DNA of 64,000 bases from Dermacoccus abyssi (GCF_003515945.1 NZ_QWLM01000007.1:95984-159983), one strand, 5' to 3'; shown: positions 1-11,744, counted from the stretch's first letter. The notes: generated by a model not told the origin, from the sequence alone. Program-made: numbers and translations.

Positions 1-177
1 GAAGTGGATCGAGCGGAGCTGCTGGCGCGTGCGCTCGAGTCACTGGACGCGACCACAAGGGAATCGCTCGCGCGAGGACGTGTCGCGGTTCGTTCGTCGT
101 TGAGTGAGGTTGCCGTGGCTCGGAAGTGGCAGAGCTTCCTGCGCGACCTCGATGCCGACGAGAGAGGGTGTGCGTGA
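1..177 (+). CDS. C-terminal end of an unidentified protein (partial)
   Basis: An open frame enters from the left edge and ends at a TGA at 175-177, giving the last 58 residues of a protein whose start is outside the window. The visible part is charged and helical with no membrane segment. Its position directly before the polymerase and flippase genes, on the same strand, and the look of the helical tail would fit the end of a glycosyltransferase, but no motif survives in this fragment, so the function is inferred from context only. Confidence 0.55.
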   Translation, partial: EVDRAELLARALESLDATTRESLARGRVAVRSSLSEVAVARKWQSFLRDLDADERGCA

Positions 178-256
178 AGGTCCGTCCCACAGGGTCCCAG
201 GAAATCGAAGTGGCCCTTCCAGTGCACGTGGCACGTGGGCAGGATCGTTGCTCGGT

Positions 257-1561
257 ATGACTCAAGCACAGCTGATCACCCCAGAATCTGCGTCCGAGGA
301 GAGGTCGGAGAGAAGACGGGCTCGGCGGGCTCAGGCGCTGCCGGGCCTGGTCTTGTTCGGTGTATGGCTCCTCTGTGTCGCGTCGGCGCTGAGCCAGACG
401 GTCTCGGGAAACAAAGGAGGCGCGGCATCCGAAGCTGTTCAGGGACGCAATGTCGAGACGTATGCCACGTACACGGTGGTCGTCGTCACAGCCATGGCGT
501 TTTATGCGCGACTTCTGATCAAGAAGCCTCTTTCCACTGCAGGCCTGATGTGGGCGCTCCTTCCGACGCTGGCTGTGTTGCTGGGCCAGTACATGCACGG
601 CGACTCGCTCTTCAAGGCGAGCATTCTGCTCCCCGGAATTGTTGTCGTGGCCGTGTGGGCGGCCGGCGTGACTCCACAGCACCTTGCGATCATCGGCAAG
701 CTGGGAGCGCTCTTGGCACTGGGCTCGCTGGCGCTCTTGCAGATCGACCCCGCACGTGTCACCTATACCAGCTTGGCGGGCGAGCTCACCGGTAAGTCGC
801 TCACGGGTATGGCCCTGCTGGATGGTCCCTTCTCACACCCCAACACGATGGGACTCTTCTGCGTTCTGTCTATCCCGCCGTCCCTGCTCATCCGAGGTTG
901 GCGCACACGGGTTGTCGCTGTTGGCATCCTGGCGACGGCGACCGTCTTCACCGGTTCACGTACCTGTATGGCGGCGGCCGCGGTCATCATCGTCATGTGG
1001 CTCATCTCCCTGGTTTGGAAGGAGAAGTCGTTCTCGCGGCTTGCCACGTTCCTCACGCTCGTACTGGCCACAATCGTCGTTCTCCTGCCCATCATGACGG
1101 AGAATCCGAGGGCGTTCACAGGTCGAGGAAAGATCTGGCACTACTACCTCGATGTTGCGGGACACGCGCGGTGGACCGGGCACGGTACCAGCTGGATCAC
1201 GGAGAACAGCAAACGCCTTGAAAGAGCTCTCACGTTGGAGGGACTCCACGCGCACAACACCTTCGTGACGAACTACGTCATCGGAGGACTCTTCCTCGTC
1301 GCAGCGCTGGCGCTGGTCATCATCAAGGCGCGCCGCTGCGCGGTTCAGTCGGCTGACCGCGAGGTTCGACGATTCGGAGTGATCTGTGTCGTCGCTCAGC
1401 TCGCGGTGGCCGCGACTGAAACGACGACGACGCCAACCCTGCCCACCCAGCTCTTCGCCGTCACCATCCTGCCTCTGCTGGTTCTCGTACTGTCTGCGCC
1501 CGAAAACGCCCGCTCCGAGGATGTCGACAATTCGCCGGCCACGTTCCAGGGCGCTCGATGA
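257..1561 (+). CDS. O-antigen ligase / Wzy-like polysaccharide polymerase family membrane protein
   Basis: The protein has 434 residues with about ten hydrophobic segments and resembles the O-antigen ligase/polymerase family (PF04932), which joins or polymerises lipid-linked glycan repeat units at the outer face of the membrane. Visible family marks are the FSHPNTMG segment, a GSRT loop before a long helix, the TGRGKIW stretch and the LHAHNTFV motif in the large extracellular loop. I chose ATG 257 because it gives a short hydrophilic cytoplasmic N-terminus; the frame is open further upstream (to about 104, with a GTG at 170), so a longer start cannot be excluded. Its stop overlaps the next start (ATGA), so the two genes are translationally coupled. 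Confidence 0.8.
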   Translation: MTQAQLITPESASEERSERRRARRAQALPGLVLFGVWLLCVASALSQTVSGNKGGAASEAVQGRNVETYATYTVVVVTAMAFYARLLIKKPLSTAGLMWALLPTLAVLLGQYMHGDSLFKASILLPGIVVVAVWAAGVTPQHLAIIGKLGALLALGSLALLQIDPARVTYTSLAGELTGKSLTGMALLDGPFSHPNTMGLFCVLSIPPSLLIRGWRTRVVAVGILATATVFTGSRTCMAAAAVIIVMWLISLVWKEKSFSRLATFLTLVLATIVVLLPIMTENPRAFTGRGKIWHYYLDVAGHARWTGHGTSWITENSKRLERALTLEGLHAHNTFVTNYVIGGLFLVAALALVIIKARRCAVQSADREVRRFGVICVVAQLAVAATETTTTPTLPTQLFAVTILPLLVLVLSAPENARSEDVDNSPATFQGAR

Positions 1562-3015
1562 AGGCCGCCAAGTACCTCCTGGGAGCCCAGTGGGGCAGGT
1601 ATCTGCTTCAGATCGCCAACCTTGCGGTCCTTGCGCGGTTGCTCAACCCTGCCGACTTTGGACTCGTAGCAGTGGCCACGGCCTTGACCGGCTTTGCCTG
1701 GGTGCTCGGGGATTTCGGGTTGAGCCTCGCTGCCCTCCAGGCTCCTCGCCTCACACAGGCAGAGAAGAGCAATCTCTTTTGGCTCAACACGGCGATGGGG
1801 CTCGGGCTCGCTGTTCTCGTCCCGCTCTGTTCCTTCCCCCTCGCCATGCTGTTCGGCGACGAGAGGCTCGTCGGGATCATCCTGTGCATGGCGCCGGCGT
1901 TCTTCTTGCGGGGAGCGGCCGTGCAATTCGGGGTCGAGATGAACAGGAACTCACAGTTCGGCCGACTGGCGGGAGCGCGGTTCCTCGGGGATTTGATCGG
2001 CTTCGTGGGCACGCTCGTCCTGGCTCTCTGCGGCTTTGGGTACTTCGCGTTGGCCCTGAACGTGACCATCGCAGCGCTGGCAGGTTTGGTGACTCACGTT
2101 GCCTGGGCTGGATGGAGGCCTGGCTGGCCCCGGCGCGACGTTTCCGTGGGCGGAATGGTTCGCTTCGGGTGGCACACCATGATCGCGCAGCTCGCCAACT
2201 ACGTCACGACGAACGCGGACACGTTGGCGATCGGCAAGTTCTTCGGACCTGTGCCGGTCGGCTACTACAACCGCGCCACTCAGATGTCCTCCATGGCTGT
2301 CCAGCAGGTCGCGGCGCCGCTGACGGCGATTGTCGTGCCGAAGGTGGCCGGTGCTGCACAGGAAGGTGCTGCGGCAACCCTGCTGCGGCGCTACCACATC
2401 CTGCTCGCCTACCCCCTGACCGCCTTTTCCAGTGCGCTCGCCGCGCTGTCACTTCCCGCAGTGAACCTGGTGCTCGGACCCGGATGGGAGATGAGCGCAA
2501 CCTTCATCACCATTCTGTGCTTGAGCTCCGCTTTTCAGGCCGTGGGCTACGTGTACTACTGGGGCTTTGTGTCCACGGCACAGACTCGGCTCTTGGCCCA
2601 GTCCGAACTGATCTCTCGATCGATCATGTTGGTCGTGCTGATCGCTTGCGCAGCCTTTGGAGATCCCTATTGGGTCGCGTGGTCCGTCGTTTTCGGCCAG
2701 TGGCTCCTGTGGATCGTCAGCGGCGCGATCTACTTCCCCCGGGCGGGCCTCCCAGCGGCTCCCTACATCGAAACGGCCTTGCGGTGCATGGCCATCGGTC
2801 TCGTCGCCCTTGGCCTTGTTCGGCTCGTGGCGACGACCATGGCTTCACGCGAGGGGGATCCGATCGCCTTGGTGATTCTGGGGAGTGTCTGGCTCCTCGG
2901 CTACGGTCTTGCCTGGCGGGTGCTCGGTGCTGATGACCGATCGACCGTCAAGGAATTCGCGGCGCACTTTGCTTCACGAAATCGCCTTGCCTCAAAGTTG
3001 TACCGATTGGTGTGA
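1558..3015 (+). CDS. Lipopolysaccharide/polysaccharide flippase (Wzx/MOP superfamily)
   Basis: The protein has 485 residues with 12-14 predicted hydrophobic segments and no large soluble domain. This is the profile of polysaccharide transporters of the MOP superfamily (Polysacc_synt_3 type), which move undecaprenyl-linked repeat units across the cytoplasmic membrane. Family-like features are the N-terminal amphipathic stretch followed by LLNPADFGLVA and the mid-protein segment YYNRATQM after the sixth helix or so. It overlaps the polymerase gene by four bases and is followed within a few bases by a glycosyltransferase, which supports a Wzx/Wzy-type export pathway. The sugar cargo cannot be deduced. 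Confidence 0.85.
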   Translation: MKAAKYLLGAQWGRYLLQIANLAVLARLLNPADFGLVAVATALTGFAWVLGDFGLSLAALQAPRLTQAEKSNLFWLNTAMGLGLAVLVPLCSFPLAMLFGDERLVGIILCMAPAFFLRGAAVQFGVEMNRNSQFGRLAGARFLGDLIGFVGTLVLALCGFGYFALALNVTIAALAGLVTHVAWAGWRPGWPRRDVSVGGMVRFGWHTMIAQLANYVTTNADTLAIGKFFGPVPVGYYNRATQMSSMAVQQVAAPLTAIVVPKVAGAAQEGAAATLLRRYHILLAYPLTAFSSALAALSLPAVNLVLGPGWEMSATFITILCLSSAFQAVGYVYYWGFVSTAQTRLLAQSELISRSIMLVVLIACAAFGDPYWVAWSVVFGQWLLWIVSGAIYFPRAGLPAAPYIETALRCMAIGLVALGLVRLVATTMASREGDPIALVILGSVWLLGYGLAWRVLGADDRSTVKEFAAHFASRNRLASKLYRLV

Positions 3016-3019
3016 TCCC

Positions 3020-4054
3020 GTGATTACTCAAAACGTCGTGTGTGTGGTCGTCACGTACGGGCGGCGATCCGCTTTGTGCGTCGAGGCCGCTGAGTCCGCA
3101 CTACACAACGGTGCGCGCCGAGTGCTCGTGGTCGACAACGGTTCGGCGCAGGAGGACGCACGTGCCCTCCGCGATTACGCGGAAAGCCGAGGGGAACGCA
3201 TTCACCTACTCGTCAATTCGAAGAATGCGGGATCAGCGCCCGCTTTCTCGCGCGGTATCGCCAGCGCACTCGAATCAGGGGCCGAATTCGTGTGGCTCCT
3301 CGATGACGACAACGTGGCGCAAGTTGGCTGCCTGAAGCACTTGATGATCGAGTGGAGTCGTCTTGCCGACTCGGGCCATCGCTCAGGACTGATCGCAGTG
3401 GGCCCCCTCCGAGGGTTTCGCGACGGCGATCCGAACGCTGATGCCGAGTTGGTCTCTCGAAGCAAGGCTCACTACTCGCCGCTCGAGCGATCGTTCGTCG
3501 ACTTCGACTGGGCGACGTTCGTTGCCAAAGCACTCAACCGACGATCGCGTCCGGACCCTCAACGACTGGCGCGAATCCGCGTGCAGGGAACTTTCGACCT
3601 GAAGTACGCGCCCTGGGGCGGTCTCCTCCTGCACAAGTCGGTCTTCGCCACCGTCGGAATGCCGCTGTCCGAGTACGTCGTCTACTGCGACGACACCGAG
3701 TTCACGGCCAGAATCGTGTCGGCCGGAGGAGTCCTGTCCGTCACTCCGCGCGCGCTCGTCCACGACATCTCGGAGAAGTGGAACGCGCCGGGATTCCGGG
3801 CCGCTTCATACATGACATCGCGTCATCCGGCCCTCTTGTACTACTCAGTGAGGAACCAAGTTCACACGGAGCGGCTTCGTCGGGGCCGGTTGATGACGCC
3901 GGCTTTCATCCTGAACGGTGCTGGCTTCCTCATGCTGGCCACGGTTTTCGCAGCGAGAAGTCGTCGGGCAGACAACTTCCGACTCATGATGCTGGCAGTA
4001 CGCGACGGACTCGCGGTGCCGTTGTCGTCGCGTCACGAGATCCCGCTCGCCTGA
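3020..4054 (+). CDS. Glycosyltransferase family 2
   Basis: The protein has 344 residues from the GTG at 3020, four bases after the flippase stop. It has a GT-A fold signature: an N-terminal VVVTYGRR strand, the VVDNGS nucleotide-binding motif, the DDDN metal site (WLLDDDN) near residue 95, and a second acidic motif YCDDTEF near residue 220 that fits the catalytic region of rhamnosyl/galactofuranosyl-type family 2 enzymes. It probably adds one sugar to the repeat unit on the cytoplasmic side. Earlier in-frame ATG codons exist inside the flippase gene, but they would add about 45 residues before the first beta strand, so I reject them. The gene converges on the next one. Confidence 0.8.
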   Translation: MITQNVVCVVVTYGRRSALCVEAAESALHNGARRVLVVDNGSAQEDARALRDYAESRGERIHLLVNSKNAGSAPAFSRGIASALESGAEFVWLLDDDNVAQVGCLKHLMIEWSRLADSGHRSGLIAVGPLRGFRDGDPNADAELVSRSKAHYSPLERSFVDFDWATFVAKALNRRSRPDPQRLARIRVQGTFDLKYAPWGGLLLHKSVFATVGMPLSEYVVYCDDTEFTARIVSAGGVLSVTPRALVHDISEKWNAPGFRAASYMTSRHPALLYYSVRNQVHTERLRRGRLMTPAFILNGAGFLMLATVFAARSRRADNFRLMMLAVRDGLAVPLSSRHEIPLA

Positions 4055-4125
4055 TCCCAAGGCGAGTCTGCTCGGCGCCCTGGTGAGCGTCGGCAGAACT
4101 AGTGGCGGTTTGTCATTGGACACGG

Positions 4126-5346
4126 TCACCTGACAGCGCGGGCAGCCTCGTAGATCCGGCTGAGTCGTTGCGAGAAGGCCTCGTGCGAGTACTTCGCCGT
4201 CGCCCATTCGTAAGCCCGGTCAGCTGTGGCATTGCGGGCTGACTCGTCGCGGAGGGCTGCGAGGATGCCGTTCGCGATACCGCGGGCGTCGTCGGCGACG
4301 GCGAAGATCAGGTCACTGTCTTGGCCCGCGATGCCTTCGATGCCGACAGGGGTGGCGATGACAGCTCGCCGTTCGAGCATCGCAGTGATGGTCTTGAACT
4401 TGACGCCCGCGCCGCCGCGGAGAGGGACCGTCACGACGGTCGCTCGCTGGTAATAAGGCTCGAGGCTCTCCACTGCACCGGTCACGGCAACACGTTGGTC
4501 CTGCTCGGCAGCTACGAGCATGCGATCAGTGGGGTTGATTCCGGCCAAAGTGAGTCGCACGCTGGGCATTTCATCCCAAACGATCGGCATGATCGTGTCG
4601 ATGAGCCAATGTGCTGCGTCCGAGTTGGGTCCTCGGTCGAAGGCGCCCACGAACAGTACGTCACGTACCTCATGCTCCGAGGGTGGGTTGGGGACGGGCA
4701 TTCCGGGCGGAAGCAGGGGCACATCGACGAACGTGACATGACGAAGTCCGGGCGTCACAAGACGGACGAGTGCTGCATCCTTCGGGCTCAGTGTGGAGAC
4801 CGAATTGGCGAGTGGGATAAGGCGAAGTTCGCGGACGCGGGTCATGCCGAAGCGCAGGGCGGCCAGGGCGCGGTTCCAGGGGAGGCCCTGCGTCATAGAA
4901 CGTGCGGAGGCAATCGAACTGAGGTCGTGCAGAACCAGAAGCCGGGGTGTATCCGGGATCAGGTTCGCGATCATGCGGATGAACGCGAGCGACTCGAACC
5001 ACTGGAATTCGACGAGATCAGCGCTTTCGCATTCCCGCACGATGCGGGCATCTCGAGCAACCTCACGGACAACACGGCGCGGAAGCCATTCGGGGAGGAC
5101 GCGGTGTGCTAGGTGCCCCAGCCGCCCCCACTTAGGCGAGCCCTGTTCGCCGTCACCAACAAGGCTCACCTGGAACTTGGACTCCACCAGGGGGAGGTCG
5201 TCACGGTTGCGCGAGGACGAAGGCGCGAACACGTGGACCGTGTGGCTGGCACCGAGCAGGGCACTGAGGTGCTCGTAGAGGTAGACCCCGCCTGCGTGAT
5301 TCGCATTGGGCACCGGGACGAAGCGTGAAAAACAAACGACGTGCAT
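4126..5346 (-). CDS. Glycosyltransferase family 4
   Basis: The protein has 406 residues with a GT-B fold. The C-terminal domain shows LFVGAFDRGPN, the typical entry to the nucleotide-sugar domain, and VPLRGGAGVKFKTITAM, the loop that contacts the donor diphosphate in GT4 enzymes. The N-terminal acceptor domain has a glycine-rich segment (HAGGVYLYEHLSAL). I chose the ATG at 5346 because an AAAGGGA ribosome site lies eight bases upstream; an ATG at 5379 would add eleven residues. It is the last gene of a - strand run rfbB-rfbD-GT and probably builds the same polysaccharide as its + strand neighbours. Confidence 0.8.
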   Translation of the reverse strand: MHVVCFSRFVPVPNANHAGGVYLYEHLSALLGASHTVHVFAPSSSRNRDDLPLVESKFQVSLVGDGEQGSPKWGRLGHLAHRVLPEWLPRRVVREVARDARIVRECESADLVEFQWFESLAFIRMIANLIPDTPRLLVLHDLSSIASARSMTQGLPWNRALAALRFGMTRVRELRLIPLANSVSTLSPKDAALVRLVTPGLRHVTFVDVPLLPPGMPVPNPPSEHEVRDVLFVGAFDRGPNSDAAHWLIDTIMPIVWDEMPSVRLTLAGINPTDRMLVAAEQDQRVAVTGAVESLEPYYQRATVVTVPLRGGAGVKFKTITAMLERRAVIATPVGIEGIAGQDSDLIFAVADDARGIANGILAALRDESARNATADRAYEWATAKYSHEAFSQRLSRIYEAARAVR

Positions 5347-5418
5347 CTGATGCGTCCCTTTCGTACTAGCCACCTGCAAGAGATGCCCAGGCCACTCAAG
5401 CTCGATATCGCGGCTCCT

Positions 5419-7274
<1,856 letters not shown>

Positions 7275-7352
7275 CTACGGGCCAGTGCCCCATTCCGAGG
7301 CAACGGTCCGATCATCACGGCCACGTCGAGCGCTCCCCGTATGCTCGGGGGC

Positions 7353-8240
7353 ATGAAGGGCATCATTCTCGCCGGGGGCTCGGGCACGCGCCTGCACCCC
7401 ATCACCCGGGGTATCAGCAAGCAGCTCATGCCGGTCTACGACAAGCCGATGATCTACTACCCGCTCTCGACGCTCATGATGGCGGGCATTCGGGACGTTC
7501 TCGTCATCACGACACCGCACGACGCTGAGCAGTTCCAACGACTTCTCGGCGACGGCTCTCAGTGGGGCATTGCGATCTCCTACGCCGTCCAGGCCTCGCC
7601 CGACGGCCTCGCACAGGCGTTTCTGCTGGGCGAAGAGTTCATCGGCGACGAGAGCGTGGCGCTCGTGCTCGGAGACAACATTTTCCATGGCCCCGGCCTC
7701 GGTACCGCGCTCTCACGGCGCGTGCCTACTGATGGTGGCCTGATCTTTGCCTATCACGTACCCAACCCGTCGTCCTACGGCGTCGTGGAATTCGACCAGA
7801 ACGGCACTGTGGTCTCAATCGAGGAGAAGCCAACCGAGCCCAAGTCCGGCTACGCAGTGCCGGGGCTGTACTTCTACGACAACTCGGTCGTCCAGCGCGC
7901 GCACGAGCTTCAGCCAAGTTCTCGCGGCGAACTAGAGATCACCGGCATCAACGAGTCCTATTTGCGTGACGGCTCGCTCACCGTTGAGGTGCTGCCGCGC
8001 GGCACGGCCTGGTTCGACACCGGCACCTTCGAGGGCATGATGGCTGCTGGTCAGTTCGTTCAGGTCGTCGAGGCGCAGCAGGCCCTGAAGATCGGATGCA
8101 TCGAGGAGATTGCCTGGCGCAACCGCTGGATCACCACCGAGCAGATGCTCACACTCGGCGATGAGCTCTCCAAGAGCGGCTACGGCCACTACCTGCACCG
8201 CATCGCCGCGGATCCGCACAACCAGCCGAAGGGTGTTTGA
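7353..8240 (+). CDS. rfbA: Glucose-1-phosphate thymidylyltransferase
   Basis: RmlA/RfbA makes dTDP-D-glucose from dTTP and glucose-1-phosphate, the first step to dTDP-L-rhamnose. The protein has 295 residues. The N-terminal signature [16 protein letters not shown] binds the nucleotide; [26 protein letters not shown] and GTAWFDTGT are the other family motifs. I chose ATG 7353: it begins directly at the conserved MKGIILAGG and lies seven bases after a TATGCT box, fitting a leaderless transcript. The frame is open far upstream, but that part is antisense to rfbB. The stop abuts the next gene. Confidence 0.95.
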   Translation: MKGIILAGGSGTRLHPITRGISKQLMPVYDKPMIYYPLSTLMMAGIRDVLVITTPHDAEQFQRLLGDGSQWGIAISYAVQASPDGLAQAFLLGEEFIGDESVALVLGDNIFHGPGLGTALSRRVPTDGGLIFAYHVPNPSSYGVVEFDQNGTVVSIEEKPTEPKSGYAVPGLYFYDNSVVQRAHELQPSSRGELEITGINESYLRDGSLTVEVLPRGTAWFDTGTFEGMMAAGQFVQVVEAQQALKIGCIEEIAWRNRWITTEQMLTLGDELSKSGYGHYLHRIAADPHNQPKGV

Positions 8241-8245
8241 TCTCG

Positions 8246-8857
8246 ATGGACATCGAACCTCTGAATATTGAAGGCGCCTATCGCTGCCGTCCTCGTCAGT
8301 TTGCCGATGACCGCGGTGTCTTCATGGAGGGGTTCCGCGGCGACAAGCTGGCCGAACACATCGGCCATGAGATGCGCGTCGTGCAGACGAATATCTCGAT
8401 TTCGTCTAGGGGGGCCGTGCGGGGCATCCACTTCGCTGACCTCCCGCCCTCGCAGGCCAAGTACGTCACCGCGGTGGGCGGTTCGTTCCTTGACTTCATC
8501 GTAGACATTCGCGTCGGGTCGCCGACGTTCGGGCAGTGGGATAGCCTCCGCTTGGACACCGAGACGCGGGACGCCGTGTATCTGAGCGAGGGGCTGGGCC
8601 ACTGTCTCGTAGCGCTCGAGGACAACTCAACTGCGGTCTATTTGTGCTCGCAGGGTTACAACCCGACCAACGAGCGCGGAATCAATCCTCTCGACACCCA
8701 TGTGGGATTGGCTATCCCAAGTGGCCTTGTCCCTGCACTATCTCCGAAGGACGCCTCCGCGCCGTCGTTACTGGAAGCGCGGGACGCGGGTATTTTGCCG
8801 AGCTACCTGGAATGCCAAACTTGGCACGCCCGCTTGAGGGGGGAGCCGGAAAAGTGA
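8246..8857 (+). CDS. rfbC: dTDP-4-dehydrorhamnose 3,5-epimerase family protein
   Basis: This 203-residue cupin-fold protein belongs to the RmlC family, which epimerises C3 and C5 of dTDP-4-dehydro-6-deoxyglucose. The family pattern is visible in order: VRGIHFA (usually LRGLHYQ), YVTAVGGSFLDFIVDIR, FGQW, GLGHCLVALEDNS and NPTNERGINP. The His of the RGxH motif and the GHC segment are present, but the HF in place of HY is unusual. ATG 8246 is preferred because GAAGGG lies 12 bases upstream; a TTG at 8237 that overlaps the rfbA stop is the alternative. With rfbABD it completes the rhamnose pathway. The C-terminus is followed by IS debris. Confidence 0.8.
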   Translation: MDIEPLNIEGAYRCRPRQFADDRGVFMEGFRGDKLAEHIGHEMRVVQTNISISSRGAVRGIHFADLPPSQAKYVTAVGGSFLDFIVDIRVGSPTFGQWDSLRLDTETRDAVYLSEGLGHCLVALEDNSTAVYLCSQGYNPTNERGINPLDTHVGLAIPSGLVPALSPKDASAPSLLEARDAGILPSYLECQTWHARLRGEPEK

Positions 8858-9029
8858 CGTGTCGCACACCGTGATTTGCGCCGTTACGTTGCCCCACACG
8901 GGTTTCCAACTTGAGTGGATGAGCCGGGCGGATATTCGGCTGCGGGGGGATGCTAGCGCATGCTGGATGGGGCTGACTTAGCCGAGCGCTGAGTGGCGGG
9001 CGGTGTCATAGCGTCGTAGCAACAGTCCG

Positions 9030-9890
9030 GGCGGCGTGGTGGCCGGGGTGACCTGAGAGCCGACCGCCGCCGCGCTCGCCCCCAGGCCCGCGAAGTCATG
9101 GCATGCCAGGTGTTGCGGCCCAGGGTGGTGGCGGATCTGCGTGAGTCACGCACGCCACGCCAGATCGCGGGCCGCTTGCACCTGGAAACAGCCGACGCGA
9201 GCGTTGAGCCCATGCCGAACTCCCTGCCGGCCGAGGGGCACGTCGCCAGCCATGAGGCGATCTAGCAGCTCATCTACGCCATGCCCCGCGCCGAACTGGT
9301 CACGCACGTGGTGTTCCTGCAGTCCAAGCGCACCCGCCGCCCTGCGCGCCGACATCCCGGAATGCAAACGAAACGCGCACCGATCGGATGACGCCCCTGA
9401 GCGAACTCGAGGAGGGCGCGCTCGAGCGGCGGGTGCCAGGCCATTGGGAGGGCGACCTCATCATCGGCACGAACCGCGCGTCGTGCGCGATCACTCTTGC
9501 GGAGCGGATGAACCGCTACGTCACGTTCCTGGCGTACCCGATGGCCGATGGGTAAGGACAGCGCGATCGTCGCGGACATCCTCATCGAACACACGAGCGA
9601 GTGGCCCGAAATGATGCGCGCGTCACTGGCTTGGGATCAAGGCAGCGAAATGGCGCGTCACGCCGTGTTGAGCCTGGCCACCGACCTGCCGGTGTACTTC
9701 GCCGACCCACGATCGCCGTGGCAGCGCCCGAGCAACGAGAACACGAACAGGCTGATCCGCGAATACCTGTCCGAGGGCGAAGCCATCCCCGCGCACCAGC
9801 CCTACCTGCGAGCGATCAACACTGAACTGAACGAGCGCCCCCGAATCACGCTTGGCTACCTCACACCCCGCGAGTCTTCCATCAACTCGC
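9030..9890 (+). pseudogene. IS30-family transposase remnant (multiple frameshifts and stops)
   Basis: Pieces of an IS30 transposase can be read in changing frames. In order they are a linker VADLRESRTPRQIAGRLHLE (usually WSPEQIAGRL), HVASHEAI followed by an in-frame stop where IS30 has HEAIYQ, then GHWEGDLIIG with the first catalytic Asp, AWDQGSEMARH with the second Asp, and PWQRPSNENTNRLIREYL with the catalytic Glu. The last piece (from about 9548) is open to beyond the expected C-terminus. The N-terminal DNA-binding part is missing. It cannot encode an active enzyme. Confidence 0.8.
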
Positions 9891-9904
9891 CAGCCAAACC
9901 CACA

Positions 9905-10266
9905 TTGCTTCCACGTCTTGACACCCCCGAGTGGCCCTCGTCGATGTCGGCCTGCTCGACCCACTGACGAACCGATTCGACCCCGTAGCCCAGCTGGGTC
10001 GCAACCCGCTGCACCGTTCCGTGCTCGGCTCCCAGCTCTGCTCGCAGCGTGCGGACCATCCGGACCGGTGCCGCCTTCTCCTCCGAGGTAGCGCCGCAAC
10101 TGCGGGTTCCCGGGCGTCTGATCCTTCGGCATGGCTCCATCCTCGTTTCCAAGGTCGGGAGCCTTCAAGAGACCCCGTGCGATGCACTCGACGCATTTGC
10201 GGGACACGCCCATCGCTGCGGGGATGTGAGTGTGTCTCCAGCCAGCCCGGTGGCGTTGAACGATGA
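9905..10266 (-). pseudogene. Remnant of an IS481/IS3-type transposase (helix-turn-helix and OrfA-like pieces)
   Basis: On the - strand, from about 10266, one frame reads LIVQRHRAGWRHTHIPAAMG then VSRKCV, the usual N-terminal helix-turn-helix of IS481-type transposases. It is cut short and joined in frame to an OrfA-like start (MPKDQTPGNPQLRRY at 10132). Just after LRRY the sequence continues as SEEKAAPVRMVRTLRAEL only if one base is skipped, so OrfA carries a frameshift near 10088. The tail YGVESVRQWVEQADIDEG is typical of IS3-family OrfA. The element stops abruptly where the IS30 remnant ends. This is a patchwork of two transposase genes, not a functional one. Confidence 0.65.
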
Positions 10267-11559
10267 GCAGTCCCCAAGCTGCGATCGCCTGGGCATCCGA
10301 AGTACCGCCGGGATGTCGAGTCAGCGTTCTGGGATCAGATAGCGCTGGGATTGCTGGCAGAGGAAGCGGCTCGTGTCATCGGCGTGGCCCCTGCGGTCGC
10401 GACGCGCTGGTACCGCCAGCATGGTGGGATGCGCCCGTTCATGCCGCCGACGCCGTCAGGGCGTTACCTCAGCTTCACCGAGCGTGAAGAGATCGCGATT
10501 CTTGTCGCGAAAGGTCATGGTGTGCGGCAGATCGCGCGCACGATCGGCCGCGACCCAGGAACGATCTCGCGCGAGCTACGCCGAAACGCCGCGACACGGG
10601 GCCGCACGCGTGACTATCGCGCGTCGGTCGCGCAGTGGAAGGCCGACATGGCAGCGCGGCGGCCGAAGGAAGCCAAGCTCGTGGCGAACCCGCGGTTGCG
10701 CGAGTACGTTGAGCAACGACTCAGCGGCCACATCGTCGACGAGGACGGAAACGTCGTGGCCGGGCCGCCGGTAGAGAAATGGACGGGCCGTAACAAGCCA
10801 CGCCGCAAGGACCGGGCGTGGGTGCGCGTGTGGAGCCCGGAGCAGATCAGTAGGCGCCTGCCCCTCGATTTCCCCGATGATGAGTCCATGCGCATCAGTC
10901 ACGAGGCGATCTATCAATCCCTCTACATCCAAGGCCGAGGAGCGTTGAAACGTGAACTCATCTTGTGCCTGCGCACCGGGCGTGCGCTGCGCGCCCCGCG
11001 GGCGCGCGCGCAGCGCACGACGTGGGCGCACGTCACGCCCGAAGCGCTCATCAGTGAACGGCCTGCTGAAGCCGACGACCGTGCAGTGCCGGGCCATTGG
11101 GAGGGCGACTTGATCATCGGGCTGGAACGCTCCGCGATCGGCACGCTCGTGGAGCGCACCACCCGCTACACGATGCTCGTTCACCTGCCCCGCGAGGAAG
11201 GCTATCGGCACAAGGAATCAGTGAAGAACGGGCCGGCCCTGGCCGGGTACGGCGCGATCACGATGAAGAACGCGTTGTCGACGACAATGACACGTCTGCC
11301 GGCGGAGTTGACGCGTTCACTGACCTGGGGCCACGGCAAGGAAATGTCCGCGCACATAGCGTTTCGTGTCGAGACAGGCATCCCGGTGTTCTTCGCCGAT
11401 CCGCACTCACCGTGGCAGCGCGGCACCAACGAGAACACGAACGGCCTGCTTCGTCAATACTTCCCCAAGGGCACTGACCCGTCACGCTGGTCGGAACACC
11501 AGAACAACGCCGTCGCACACACGCCGATCACGGCCGGGTCCACCCAATACTGGGCGTAA
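10267..11559 (+). pseudogene. IS30-family transposase, inactivated (second catalytic Asp changed to Gly, ends damaged)
   Basis: The frame is open from about 10267 and shows IS30 N-terminal sequence (PGHPKYRRDVESAFWDQIA), a helix-turn-helix with SFTEREEIAILVAKG and TIGRDPGTISRELRRN, the linker WSPEQISRRL, SHEAIYQSLY, first catalytic Asp in GHWEGDLIIG, and third acidic residue in NENTNG. The second catalytic position reads LTWGHGKEMS; active relatives have LTWDRGKEM or LTWDHGKEM, so a GAC to GGC change has removed the DDE aspartate. The 5' end has no clear start codon (first candidate TTG 10351) because IS481 debris abuts it, and the C-terminus departs from the family after VAHT. It is about 430 codons and probably immobile. 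Confidence 0.75.
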
Positions 11560-11686
11560 GAGGGTGAATACAGACTGCCTTGAGAAGGCTCTGGCAATTA
11601 TTGCCGGTAAAAAAACTCACTGCGGTTCAGATCGAATAACTTAATTTAGAACCGGCCCGCGCACGACGACAGATCTAAAAACCACC

Positions 11687-11744
11687 GCTGATGTCTGTCT
11701 CTCAACGGGGACCACCCCGTTGAGACGACAGACACGGCATCAGC
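11687..11744 (-). terminator. Rho-independent terminator of the exported orphan protein
   Basis: A long inverted repeat (arms about 11687-11710 and 11715-11744, short loop ACCA) is followed on the - strand by a run of five T (minus-strand GGTTTTTAG). It overlaps the stop codon of the gene that ends at 11740, so it terminates that transcript and insulates it from the IS30 remnant. Confidence 0.8.

Noticed and set aside
1386..2933. A 515-residue frame overlapping the polymerase and flippase genes
   Set aside because: It is a shifted reading of the two membrane protein genes, Arg/Ser/Gly-rich and without hydrophobic pattern.
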